Translations under genes and position numbers: made by a program
The notes under the pieces: model-generated
Seen by the model: only the letters and a program-made list of their open reading frames with translations
Told to the model about the DNA's origin: nothing
Databases searched by the model: none
DNA from: Desulfobacterales bacterium S5133MH16
GTDB taxonomy: Bacteria > Desulfobacterota > Desulfobacteria > Desulfobacterales > UBA11574
DNA: 10,777 nt
Assembly: GCA_001751005.1 (NCBI GenBank)
Contig: MAXL01000010.1
Coordinates: 1 to 10,777, forward strand
Direction of reading: 5' to 3'
Part shown: piece by piece, positions 1-6,015 of the stretch
Position numbering within the stretch: the first letter of the stretch is position 1
Layout of the letters: each line of letters begins with the position of its first letter

Positions 1-155
1 TCAAGCTGTATCATAACGATTTTATATAAATTTAGCGAAGATGTTGTTGTTTGGTGTACTTTGTGATATTGCCTATCACGAGAATATACGGGCTAAATGA
101 GAAATAGTATTCCGGTTTATCCGGGCGTGGTCTCCATTAAAAGGGAGGAATAATC
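1..155. other. Non-coding leader upstream of pilC
   Basis: No convincing coding sequence is visible. The three forward frames close at bases 13-15, 25-27 and 64-66, and none of the short C-terminal peptides is recognisable, so the end of an upstream pilB or pilT cannot be confirmed. The stretch contains one inverted repeat (60-82) and, at its right end, a strong Shine-Dalgarno sequence, GGGAGG at 143-148, seven bases before the pilC ATG. I looked for a sigma-54 type -24/-12 promoter, as used by pilin genes, and found none with correct spacing. Confidence 0.6.
60..82. repeat. Short inverted repeat in the pilC leader
   Basis: GTGATA (63-68) and TATCAC (74-79) are perfect inverted arms around the five-base loop TTGCC. 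The stem can grow to nine pairs with an A-U and two G-U pairs (60-62 with 80-82). No run of T follows, so it is a poor intrinsic terminator. The arms resemble a CRP half-site, but the spacing is wrong for CRP. It could be an operator, an RNA hairpin or chance. Confidence 0.35.
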
Positions 156-1364
156 ATGACAGTCTACATATGGAGTGGAAAGAACAGACAGAATAAGAAA
201 CAGAAAGGTGAGATGGAAGCCCCCACCGAAGAAGCTGTGCGCTCCGAACTGATCAGGCGCAAGATAACTCCTTCCAAGATTAAGAAGAAACCCAAGGATA
301 TTTTTGAAAATGTTTCTTTCATGCAGCCCAAGGTAAAAGAGAAAGATATAATAATTTTTTGTCGACAATTTTCTACCATGATCGATGCGGGGCTTCCAAT
401 AATCCAGTGCCTCGACATTCTATATACCCAGCATGAAAACAAAACATTCAAAAATATGTTGAAGGAGATTAAACAGAATGTAGAAAGCGGACAAACCTTT
501 GCGGAAGCATTGAAAAAATTCCCAAAACAGTTTGACGATCTTTTTGTAAACATGATTTCGGCAGGTGAAGCCGGCGGTATCCTTGATACGATCTTAAGAC
601 GTCTTTCTGCGTATTTGGAAAAGGCTGCAAAGCTCAAAGCCCAGATAAAAGGGGCTATGACTTACCCGGCTGTAACTTTGGTGATCGCTATAATTGTTGT
701 TGGAATCATCATGGTTTTTGTTATTCCTGTGTTTGAGGAGATGTTTGAGGGGATGGGCAGCGCTCTTCCGGTTCCCACACAAATTGTTGTAAACATGAGC
801 AGGATTGTCAAATCAAATATTTTTTATATCATTGTCGCCATAGTTTTGGCAATATTTACATTCAAAAGATTTTATAAAACCGAAAAAGGACGAGCCTTTA
901 TGGATGACCTTTTTCTCAAACTGCCGGTATTGGGGCTTTTAGTTCGCAAAGCCTCGGTGGCCAAGTTTACACGCACCATGGGAACAATGCTTGCCAGCGG
1001 TGTTGCGATTTTAGATGCACTTGAAATTGTTGCCAAAACAGCAGGTAACAAAACAATTGAAAAGGCTATATACGAAACCCGATCCGCCATTGCTGAAGGC
1101 CGTACCATGTCCGATCCTCTTGCTGAAAGCGGCGTTTTTCCGTCCATGGTATGCCAGATGATTGCTGTCGGTGAATCTACCGGCGCACTTGATACCATGT
1201 TAGACAAGATCGCCGATTTTTACGACGAAGAGGTTGACCAGGCGGTGGAAAACATGACTTCGTTGATAGAACCGTTTATGCTTGTATTTCTGGGTGTGGT
1301 TATCGGCGGTCTGGTCGTATCCATGTATCTGCCCATATTCAAGATGGCGGCTGCCCTTGGTTAA
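156..1364 (+). CDS. pilC: Type IV pilus / type II secretion inner-membrane platform protein (PilC/GspF family)
   Basis: The 402-residue product matches the usual length of PilC/GspF, the polytopic platform on which the assembly ATPase works to add or remove pilin subunits at the inner membrane. It has the family's duplicated architecture. The first T2SSF domain runs from about residue 68 (FCRQFSTMIDAGLP) to 190, and the second from about 271 (FTRTMGTMLASG) to 395. Each carries the conserved G-E turn (AGEAGG at 136-141 and VGESTG at 338-343). Hydrophobic helices lie at about 171-190, 222-238 and 370-392. The cytoplasmic N-terminus (WSGKNRQNKKQKGEMEA) is the normal lead-in. The start is fixed by a strong GGGAGG ribosome site seven bases upstream. 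The PilS-like kinase that follows favours pilus over type II secretion, although sequence alone does not exclude GspF. Partners PilB, PilT and PilM-Q are outside the window. Confidence 0.93.
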   Translation: MTVYIWSGKNRQNKKQKGEMEAPTEEAVRSELIRRKITPSKIKKKPKDIFENVSFMQPKVKEKDIIIFCRQFSTMIDAGLPIIQCLDILYTQHENKTFKNMLKEIKQNVESGQTFAEALKKFPKQFDDLFVNMISAGEAGGILDTILRRLSAYLEKAAKLKAQIKGAMTYPAVTLVIAIIVVGIIMVFVIPVFEEMFEGMGSALPVPTQIVVNMSRIVKSNIFYIIVAIVLAIFTFKRFYKTEKGRAFMDDLFLKLPVLGLLVRKASVAKFTRTMGTMLASGVAILDALEIVAKTAGNKTIEKAIYETRSAIAEGRTMSDPLAESGVFPSMVCQMIAVGESTGALDTMLDKIADFYDEEVDQAVENMTSLIEPFMLVFLGVVIGGLVVSMYLPIFKMAAALG

Positions 1365-1370
1365 CCATGA

Positions 1371-1392
1371 AATTAGGTGCTTCGCCCTAATT
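1371..1392. repeat. Hairpin between pilC and the sensor kinase gene
   Basis: AATTAGG (1371-1377) and CCTAATT (1386-1392) are perfect inverted arms around an eight-base loop, seven bases after the pilC stop codon. G1379-C1385 and C1380-G1384 could pair inside the loop. The sequence that follows is not T-rich, so it is not a standard terminator. It may stabilise the 3' end of pilC mRNA or lower expression of the downstream kinase. Confidence 0.45.
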
Positions 1393-1458
1393 GGAATGTT
1401 TGAATAGTTGCTTTATTCGCTCCGCTCATAGGGGTATGGAATATCAGAGACGTATATT

Positions 1459-2760
1459 ATGCCCGGTTCCTCAAACAAGTCCGAAGATGATTTGTATCAT
1501 AGGCTCGAATGGGTTATGTTTTTACGGGTCGTTTTTACTTCACTATTGCTGGGATCGACGATTATCCTGCAATTTAGTGAAAAACCTTTCCATCTAACGG
1601 GATCCCTCCTGATTTTTTACGGACTTATCGTTACAATTTTCCTGCTTTCTTTTTGCTACGCTTTAATTTTTAAACATATAAAGCGAAAACTTGTTTTTGC
1701 TTATATACAGATCGGGATCGACACCTTTACGGTAACAATAATAATTTTTGTTACCGGCAGTTTTGCAAGCATTTTTTCATTTCTTTATCTGGTAGTTATT
1801 ATCTATTCGAGTATGCTCCTTTTCAGGAGAGGAAGCATGGTCATGGCCGTGCTTTGCAGTATCCAGTACGGCACTCTGATTGACCTTGAATACTACGGTA
1901 TTATTAACCCCTTTGGCGTGGATGGGGGTCATATCATCTTGGATTATGCCTGGAGCCAAGTCCTTTTCAAGGTAGTGATTACCATGGCGGCCTGTTTTGC
2001 CGTTGCTTTTCTGAGCGGTTTTCTGTCGGAACAGCTGAGAAGAGCAAGAAACGAGCTTTCGGCCCTTGAGGATCGAATGAAACGCGTGGAAAAGATGGTC
2101 TATATGGGCGAGATGGCGGCCGGCATAACTCATGAAATTAAAAATCCTCTGGCTTCTCTGTCAGGCTCCATACAAATTTTAAGAAAAGAAGTTCCGTATG
2201 ACCCTGAACATGACAAGCTGATGCAGATCGTTTTGCGTGAGACAGACAGGTTGAGCGCCCTGGCGAACAATTTTCTTTTGTTTGCAAAGCCGCCGGCAGG
2301 TAAAATTGAAAAAATAGAACTCGAAAACGCCCTGACAGAGACTGTCAAACTATTTGAAAAGGATAAAGTCGCTACCGGCAAAGTTTCGATTATAAGCGAG
2401 TTTTCCTCAAATATCTGGATTGAAATGGATCCGGTGCATTTGCGCCAGGTGATCTGGAATTTACTTTTAAATGCTGCTGAGGCTATCGAGGGTGAAGGAC
2501 TTGTCGGGATTAAAACATATCCTCTAAAGAACAATTATGCAGGTATCGAAGTCAGCGACAATGGCTGCGGCATTTCAGATGAGCATATGCAGTCGATTTT
2601 TGATCCCTTTTTCACAACAAAATCCAGTGGGACAGGTCTCGGACTTTCCATCGTTCACAGCATACTCGAAACTTACGATACATGGCTTGATGTTGAGAGT
2701 AAAGTAGATCGGGGAACCAAGTTTTCTTTTAAATTAAAGCGAAGAGATCCGCCAACTTAG
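1459..2760 (+). CDS. Membrane sensor histidine kinase, PilS-like
   Basis: This 433-residue product is a two-component sensor kinase. About six hydrophobic helices (18-38, 48-71, 78-99, 103-121, 124-141, 166-190) fill the N-terminal part, and a short charged coiled-coil linker (191-212) follows. The HisKA domain has phospho-acceptor His225 in GITHEIKNPLASL. The HATPase_c domain has the N box (N334, N338 in WNLLLNAAEA), G1 box (D367-N-G-C-G371), F box (FDPFFTTK, 381-388) and G2 box (G391-T-G-L-G395), all intact. Six membrane helices and the position next to pilC are typical of PilS, which with the sigma-54 activator PilR controls pilin transcription. Unlike Pseudomonas PilS, no PAS domain is evident between membrane and HisKA, and no pilR follows. 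The ribosome site is weak (CAGAGA, 1445-1450). The start is supported because the segment from about residue 10 looks like the normal family N-terminus. Confidence 0.88.
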   Translation: MPGSSNKSEDDLYHRLEWVMFLRVVFTSLLLGSTIILQFSEKPFHLTGSLLIFYGLIVTIFLLSFCYALIFKHIKRKLVFAYIQIGIDTFTVTIIIFVTGSFASIFSFLYLVVIIYSSMLLFRRGSMVMAVLCSIQYGTLIDLEYYGIINPFGVDGGHIILDYAWSQVLFKVVITMAACFAVAFLSGFLSEQLRRARNELSALEDRMKRVEKMVYMGEMAAGITHEIKNPLASLSGSIQILRKEVPYDPEHDKLMQIVLRETDRLSALANNFLLFAKPPAGKIEKIELENALTETVKLFEKDKVATGKVSIISEFSSNIWIEMDPVHLRQVIWNLLLNAAEAIEGEGLVGIKTYPLKNNYAGIEVSDNGCGISDEHMQSIFDPFFTTKSSGTGLGLSIVHSILETYDTWLDVESKVDRGTKFSFKLKRRDPPT

Positions 2761-2855
2761 TCTTGACACCTATTTTTAAATGGGTTAGCAAAATAAGTTT
2801 GACGGCTTCGTAAAAAGTCCAACTTCTGCGTTGCGCTGCATCCTTCGTCACTGCA

Positions 2856-2872
2856 GCGTACTATAAGTACGC
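2856..2872. repeat. Perfect palindrome inside the repeat element
   Basis: GCGTACT (2856-2862) and AGTACGC (2866-2872) are perfect arms around the loop ATA. Its left arm overlaps a second inverted pair, CGCTGCA (2834-2840) with TGCAGCG (2852-2858). The two hairpins are therefore mutually exclusive alternatives if the region is transcribed. Confidence 0.7.
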
Positions 2873-2974
2873 TTCATTCCTCAGGATTTGCGCGCCTTGA
2901 ATTTGGATCTTTTTACTTTGCCGTCGGATTTTGACTTTCAAATAACTAAATCATAACCTTTTGATATGATTGAC

Positions 2975-3014
2975 AAGTTATTTTCGGTTACAGTGCCGCG
3001 AAGCGGCATAACTT
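2975..3014. repeat. Compound stem-loop in the right half of the repeat element
   Basis: An outer stem AAGTTAT (2975-2981) pairs with ATAACTT (3008-3014). Nested inside is GCCGC (2995-2999) paired with GCGGC (3003-3007) around a GAA loop, leaving a 13-base one-sided bulge (2982-2994). The order and perfect pairing of both helices suggest a structure kept at the DNA or RNA level. Confidence 0.6.
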
Positions 3015-3090
3015 AGCTTTTTACGAGGCCGTCAACTTTGGCTTTGTTATTTAGAAAATTAAAATCATACAGATTTGTTGTTGAATCCTT

Positions 3091-4581
3091 ATGGACAAAA
3101 AAAGCGATATCATTGAGAAACGAAAAAAGAAGCTATTAGACTTAAAAAGAAACAATATTAATCCTTATCCCAACGATTTTGTTGTTTTACATACGGTAAG
3201 CGATATCAAAAAGGCCGTAGAAGATGCACCGGATTCACTTGCCGAGGACAGCCCTGTGTTTGTTGTTGCCGGCCGTATGATGGCCATAAACAGGTTTGGC
3301 AAGGCATCCTTTATCAGATTCAGGGACCGAACCGGACAGCTTCAGGCATATTTGAGAAAAGACAAAATAGGCCAAAAATCTTATAATCTGTTTAAACAGC
3401 TCGATATCGGTGATTTTGTCGGACTAAACGGTGGAATGTTTAAGACCAGAACAGGAGAATGGACACTTCTGGTCAAGGAATTTAAGCTCGTCTGCAAGTC
3501 AGCCAGACCGCTTCCGGAAAAATTTCACGGGCTGAAAGATCCGGAAAAGCGTTATCGTCGTCGCTACATCGATTTGGCAATGAATTCAGATGTTCGGGAT
3601 ATTTTTATCAAGCGTAGCAGGATCATTCAGGTCATCCGCACCTTTCTACTTGACCGGGATTTCCTTGAAGTGGAAACCCCTATGATGCAACCGGTTCCTG
3701 GTGGCGCCGAAGCCACACCGTTTGTGACCCATCACAATGCCCTGGGAATGGATCTGTTTTTACGCATAGCCCCTGAACTTTATTTAAAGCGTCTGGTTAT
3801 CGGGGGGTTTGAAAGGGTTTTCGAAATCAATAGAAGTTTCAGAAATGAAGGGATTTCAACCCGTCACAATCCCGAATTTACCATGCTTGAATTTTACCAG
3901 ACATATGCCAGATACGAAGATTTGATGGATCTTACCGAAGAGATGTTCTGTCATGTGGCTCGGGAGGTGACCGGGTCGACCTCAATACAATATCAGGGGA
4001 ATACTATCGATTTCGGCGCCAAGTGGCGTCGAATATCCCTTGCTTCTGCCATGGAGGAGTTTGGGGGTATTGATGCCGGTCTGATGAACCACCGGGAGGG
4101 TCTGCTTGAATTCGCCGCTTCAAACAAGATCCAGGTTACTAAGACCGGACGTCTTGGAAAAATTATCGCAAAGATTTTTGATGTGCTTGTGGAGCCTAAA
4201 CTTTTGCAGCCCACATTTATAACAGGGTACCCGGTAGAGATTTCGCCGCTATCCAGACGGAGCGATACCGAACCCGAACTTGCGGACCGGTTTGAACTCT
4301 TCATCGCGGGCCATGAGATTGCCAATGGATTTTCAGAGCTGAATGATCCTGTTGATCAGAAAGAGAGATTTTTGCAGCAGGTTGAAGACAGGGAAGCGGG
4401 CGACAAAGAGGCCCATTACATGGACGAGGATTACATCGAAGCATTGGAGTATGGTATGCCCCCCACCGCCGGAGAGGGAATAGGCATTGACCGTCTTGCC
4501 ATGTTGTTCACCGATTCTGTTTCGATCCGAGAGGTTATTCTTTTCCCGCACATGAAACCGGTTGAAAGGGGTAATGGATAA
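3091..4581 (+). CDS. lysS: Lysyl-tRNA synthetase, class II
   Basis: The 496-residue enzyme charges tRNA-Lys with lysine at the cost of ATP in the cytoplasm; its length is close to that of E. coli LysS (about 505). The N-terminal OB-fold anticodon-binding domain covers about residues 55-150 (VAGRMMAINRFGKASFIRFRD). The class II catalytic core follows with all three motifs: motif 1 around 191-210 (FLEVETPMMQPVPGGAEATP), motif 2 around 241-270 (FEINRSFRNEGIS, with R251 and E253), and motif 3 at 463-468 (GIGIDR). The chosen start gives the usual N-terminus (RKKKLLDLKRNNINPYPNDF). No clear Shine-Dalgarno sequence precedes it and no strong promoter is visible in the 55 bp left free by the upstream repeat. 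Both flanks carry repeat elements, so it may be expressed separately from its neighbours. Confidence 0.97.
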   Translation: MDKKSDIIEKRKKKLLDLKRNNINPYPNDFVVLHTVSDIKKAVEDAPDSLAEDSPVFVVAGRMMAINRFGKASFIRFRDRTGQLQAYLRKDKIGQKSYNLFKQLDIGDFVGLNGGMFKTRTGEWTLLVKEFKLVCKSARPLPEKFHGLKDPEKRYRRRYIDLAMNSDVRDIFIKRSRIIQVIRTFLLDRDFLEVETPMMQPVPGGAEATPFVTHHNALGMDLFLRIAPELYLKRLVIGGFERVFEINRSFRNEGISTRHNPEFTMLEFYQTYARYEDLMDLTEEMFCHVAREVTGSTSIQYQGNTIDFGAKWRRISLASAMEEFGGIDAGLMNHREGLLEFAASNKIQVTKTGRLGKIIAKIFDVLVEPKLLQPTFITGYPVEISPLSRRSDTEPELADRFELFIAGHEIANGFSELNDPVDQKERFLQQVEDREAGDKEAHYMDEDYIEALEYGMPPTAGEGIGIDRLAMLFTDSVSIREVILFPHMKPVERGNG

Positions 4582-4587
4582 CCGGAA

Positions 4588-4691
4588 AAGTGCCTAAAGT
4601 GAACTAAAGTTAAGGAGTTGCTACGCTCCAGCTTTTATATAAATTGGCAATATTCCTTAACTTTAGGCACTTTAGATCACTTTAGACACTT
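4588..4691. repeat. Long imperfect palindromic repeat downstream of lysS
   Basis: Two nested pairs of arms are visible. The outer pair is AAGTGCCTAAAGTGA (4588-4602) with TCACTTTAGACACTT (4677-4691), 14 of 15 matched. The inner pair is CTAAAGTTAAGGA (4604-4616) with TCCTTAACTTTAG (4654-4666), 13 of 13. The apex holds a small GGAG/CTCC hairpin (4614-4617 with 4625-4628) and an AT-rich loop. The right arm carries ten extra bases (4667-4676), because the heptamer ACTTTAG occurs three times there (4660, 4669, 4679) and its complement CTAAAGT only twice on the left (4594, 4604). The lysS stop is six bases away. The stem might end or protect the lysS transcript, but no T-run follows. From memory, this family recurs in Desulfobacterales genomes; not searched. 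Confidence 0.72.
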
Positions 4692-4718
4692 CACACTTAA
4701 TTAGCTTGGATAAATTTT

Positions 4719-4746
4719 TTGACATAAAATACACAAGATTCACAAT
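4719..4746 (+). promoter_or_regulatory. Possible sigma-70 promoter for the lol-bam-lpx cluster
   Basis: A perfect -35 hexamer, TTGACA (4719-4724), is followed after 16 bases by CACAAT (4741-4746), which matches TATAAT at four of six positions. It sits in an AT-rich stretch 33 bp before the lolC/E ATG and after the palindromic repeat, where a promoter for the downstream cluster would be expected. The -10 match is only fair, so this is tentative. Confidence 0.38.
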
Positions 4747-4779
4747 TGAGAAACTAATAACCTATAACCAGTAATTATT

Positions 4780-6015
4780 ATGTCTTTTGAATATTTCATA
4801 GGCGGCCGCTATCTAAGGGCCAAGCAGAAAGAGACCTTCATTTCGCTCATTACCATGCTTTCCATTGCCGGGGTAACTGTGGGCGTAATGGCATTAATCG
4901 TAGTAATAGCTGTAATGGCCGGATTTGAGTCCGATCTTAAAAACCGTATACTTGGCATTGAATCACACGTGGTGATCATGCGCCACGGTAGTCCCTTTTC
5001 CGATTATCACAAAATACTGGGCCAGGTTGTTAATACGAACGGAGTTGAAGCTGCCACTCCTTTTATTTACACCCAGATCATGCTCCGTACATCGTCAGGA
5101 GTATCCGGGGCTGTTTTAAGAGGCATAGATCCGGAATCGGCAGGCAGGGTAATAAAGGTTCTAGAAAGTTCGGCTTTACTGAATATAAAAAAGATGTATC
5201 AGGGAAAGGACACTACCGGTTCTGTGCCGGGTGTAATTCTTGGCAAGGAGCTTGCCAGAAATCTGGGTTTGGGCATGGGTGATGCGGTTTATTTGATATC
5301 ATCCAGGGGAATGATTTCTCCCATGGGATACCTGCCTGCCATGAAGCGTTTTCAGGTGGCGGGTCTGTTCGAGTCGGGTATGTATGAATATGATGGATCC
5401 CTGGCTTACATCCATTTAAGGGATGCCCAGAAAATTTTACACATGGAAGATTCCGTCACCGGCATTGAAGTCAGGGTAAATGATATTTATAATGCAAGGC
5501 ATATCGCAGATAAGATACTCGCTGATGTTGGATTTCCTTATTGGGCCAGGGACTGGATGCAGATGAATCACAATCTGTTTTCCGCTCTTAAACTGGAAAA
5601 GACGGTTATGTTTATTATTCTGGCGCTTATTGTTCTTGTGGCAGCATTTAACATCGCAAGCACACTGATTATGATGGTGATGGGAAAGACCAAAGATATT
5701 GCCATATTAAAAGCCATGGGAGCCATGGATGGCAGTATCAGGAAGATTTTTATCTTCAAGGGAATGGTCGTCGGTTTCATGGGCACTACGCTGGGGGTAT
5801 GCCTTGGGTTTATCATGTGTAAATTGCTGGAGAAATATAAGTTTATCGAGCTTCCGGGAGATGTGTATTATATATCAACCCTTCCGGTACGACTGGAGGC
5901 TCTGGATGTTTTTATAATAGCCGCTGCTGCAATGGTGATATGTTTTTTAGCCACACTCTATCCGGCGCGTCAGGCGTCCAAACTCAACCCTGTTGAAGCG
6001 ATCCGTTATGGTTAA
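4780..6015 (+). CDS. lolC: Lipoprotein-releasing ABC transporter permease (LolC/LolE family)
   Basis: The 411-residue permease belongs to the complex that extracts mature outer-membrane lipoproteins from the inner membrane and passes them to the carrier LolA. It has the family topology. A conserved N-terminus (MSFEYFIGGRYLRAKQK) precedes TM1 at about 22-48. A large periplasmic MacB-like domain spans about 50-270. Three C-terminal helices lie at about 275-301, 327-350 and 375-396, within an FtsX-type domain ending in the characteristic YPARQASKLNPVEAIRYG. Only one permease gene lies beside lolD, so the transporter may be a homodimer in place of the LolC-LolE heterodimer of E. coli, and the C-versus-E label is arbitrary. 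The stop overlaps the lolD start. The ribosome site is weak; the start is supported by the conserved N-terminal sequence. Confidence 0.92.
   Translation: MSFEYFIGGRYLRAKQKETFISLITMLSIAGVTVGVMALIVVIAVMAGFESDLKNRILGIESHVVIMRHGSPFSDYHKILGQVVNTNGVEAATPFIYTQIMLRTSSGVSGAVLRGIDPESAGRVIKVLESSALLNIKKMYQGKDTTGSVPGVILGKELARNLGLGMGDAVYLISSRGMISPMGYLPAMKRFQVAGLFESGMYEYDGSLAYIHLRDAQKILHMEDSVTGIEVRVNDIYNARHIADKILADVGFPYWARDWMQMNHNLFSALKLEKTVMFIILALIVLVAAFNIASTLIMMVMGKTKDIAILKAMGAMDGSIRKIFIFKGMVVGFMGTTLGVCLGFIMCKLLEKYKFIELPGDVYYISTLPVRLEALDVFIIAAAAMVICFLATLYPARQASKLNPVEAIRYG

Larger units (their letters stand above)
2799..3035. mobile_element. MITE-like repeat element with 19-bp terminal inverted repeats
   Basis: The left end TTGACGGCTTCGTAAAAAG (2799-2817) is the reverse complement of the right end CTTTTTACGAGGCCGTCAA (3017-3035) at 18 of 19 positions. 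The 237 bp between have no coding capacity but much secondary structure, as expected of a miniature inverted-repeat element moved in trans or of an ERIC/REP-like intergenic repeat. Internal palindromes lie at 2834-2858, 2856-2872 and 2975-3014, and a second copy of the end sequence lies at 2909-2925. No target-site duplication is visible; the bases just outside the ends are closer to inverted than to direct repeats. From memory, related sequences (GACGGCTTCGTAAAAAG plus a TGCGTTGCGCTGCATCC core) are abundant in Desulfobacterales genomes, but this was not searched. Confidence 0.7.
2761..3090. other. 330-bp intergenic region filled mostly by a repeat element
   Basis: No gene is visible between the kinase stop and the lysS start. 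Most of the gap (2799-3035) is a repeat element with terminal inverted repeats, annotated separately. The flanks are short: 38 bp on the kinase side and 55 bp of AT-rich sequence before lysS. Neither shows a pilR remnant. A TTGACA occurs at 2763-2768 and another at 2970-2975, but neither has a convincing -10 box at the right distance, so I do not call a promoter. Confidence 0.7.

Noticed and set aside
44..75. Sigma-54 or sigma-70 promoter before pilC
   Set aside because: No GG/GC pair has the fixed -24/-12 spacing, and the only TTG-containing -35 candidate lacks a reasonable -10 box.
62..80. CRP-like operator TGTGA...TCACG upstream of pilC
   Set aside because: The half-sites are nine bases apart, where CRP sites need six, and the last base does not fit.
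164..637. Reverse-strand genes opposite pilC, bamA and others
   Set aside because: All lie entirely within well-supported forward genes and encode no recognisable domains.
1391..1597. Small forward gene overlapping the kinase start
   Set aside because: It is an alternative frame over the kinase N-terminus with no recognisable protein features.
2763..2791. TTGACA promoter right after the kinase stop
   Set aside because: The -35 is perfect but nothing resembling TATAAT lies 16-18 bases further on.
2970..2998. TTGACA promoter inside the repeat element driving lysS
   Set aside because: At the right spacing the sequence runs into the GC-rich hairpin, with no -10 box.
4588..4691. Intrinsic terminator for lysS
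   Set aside because: A large stem exists but no T-tract follows, and its nested, repeat-rich layout fits a dispersed palindrome better.
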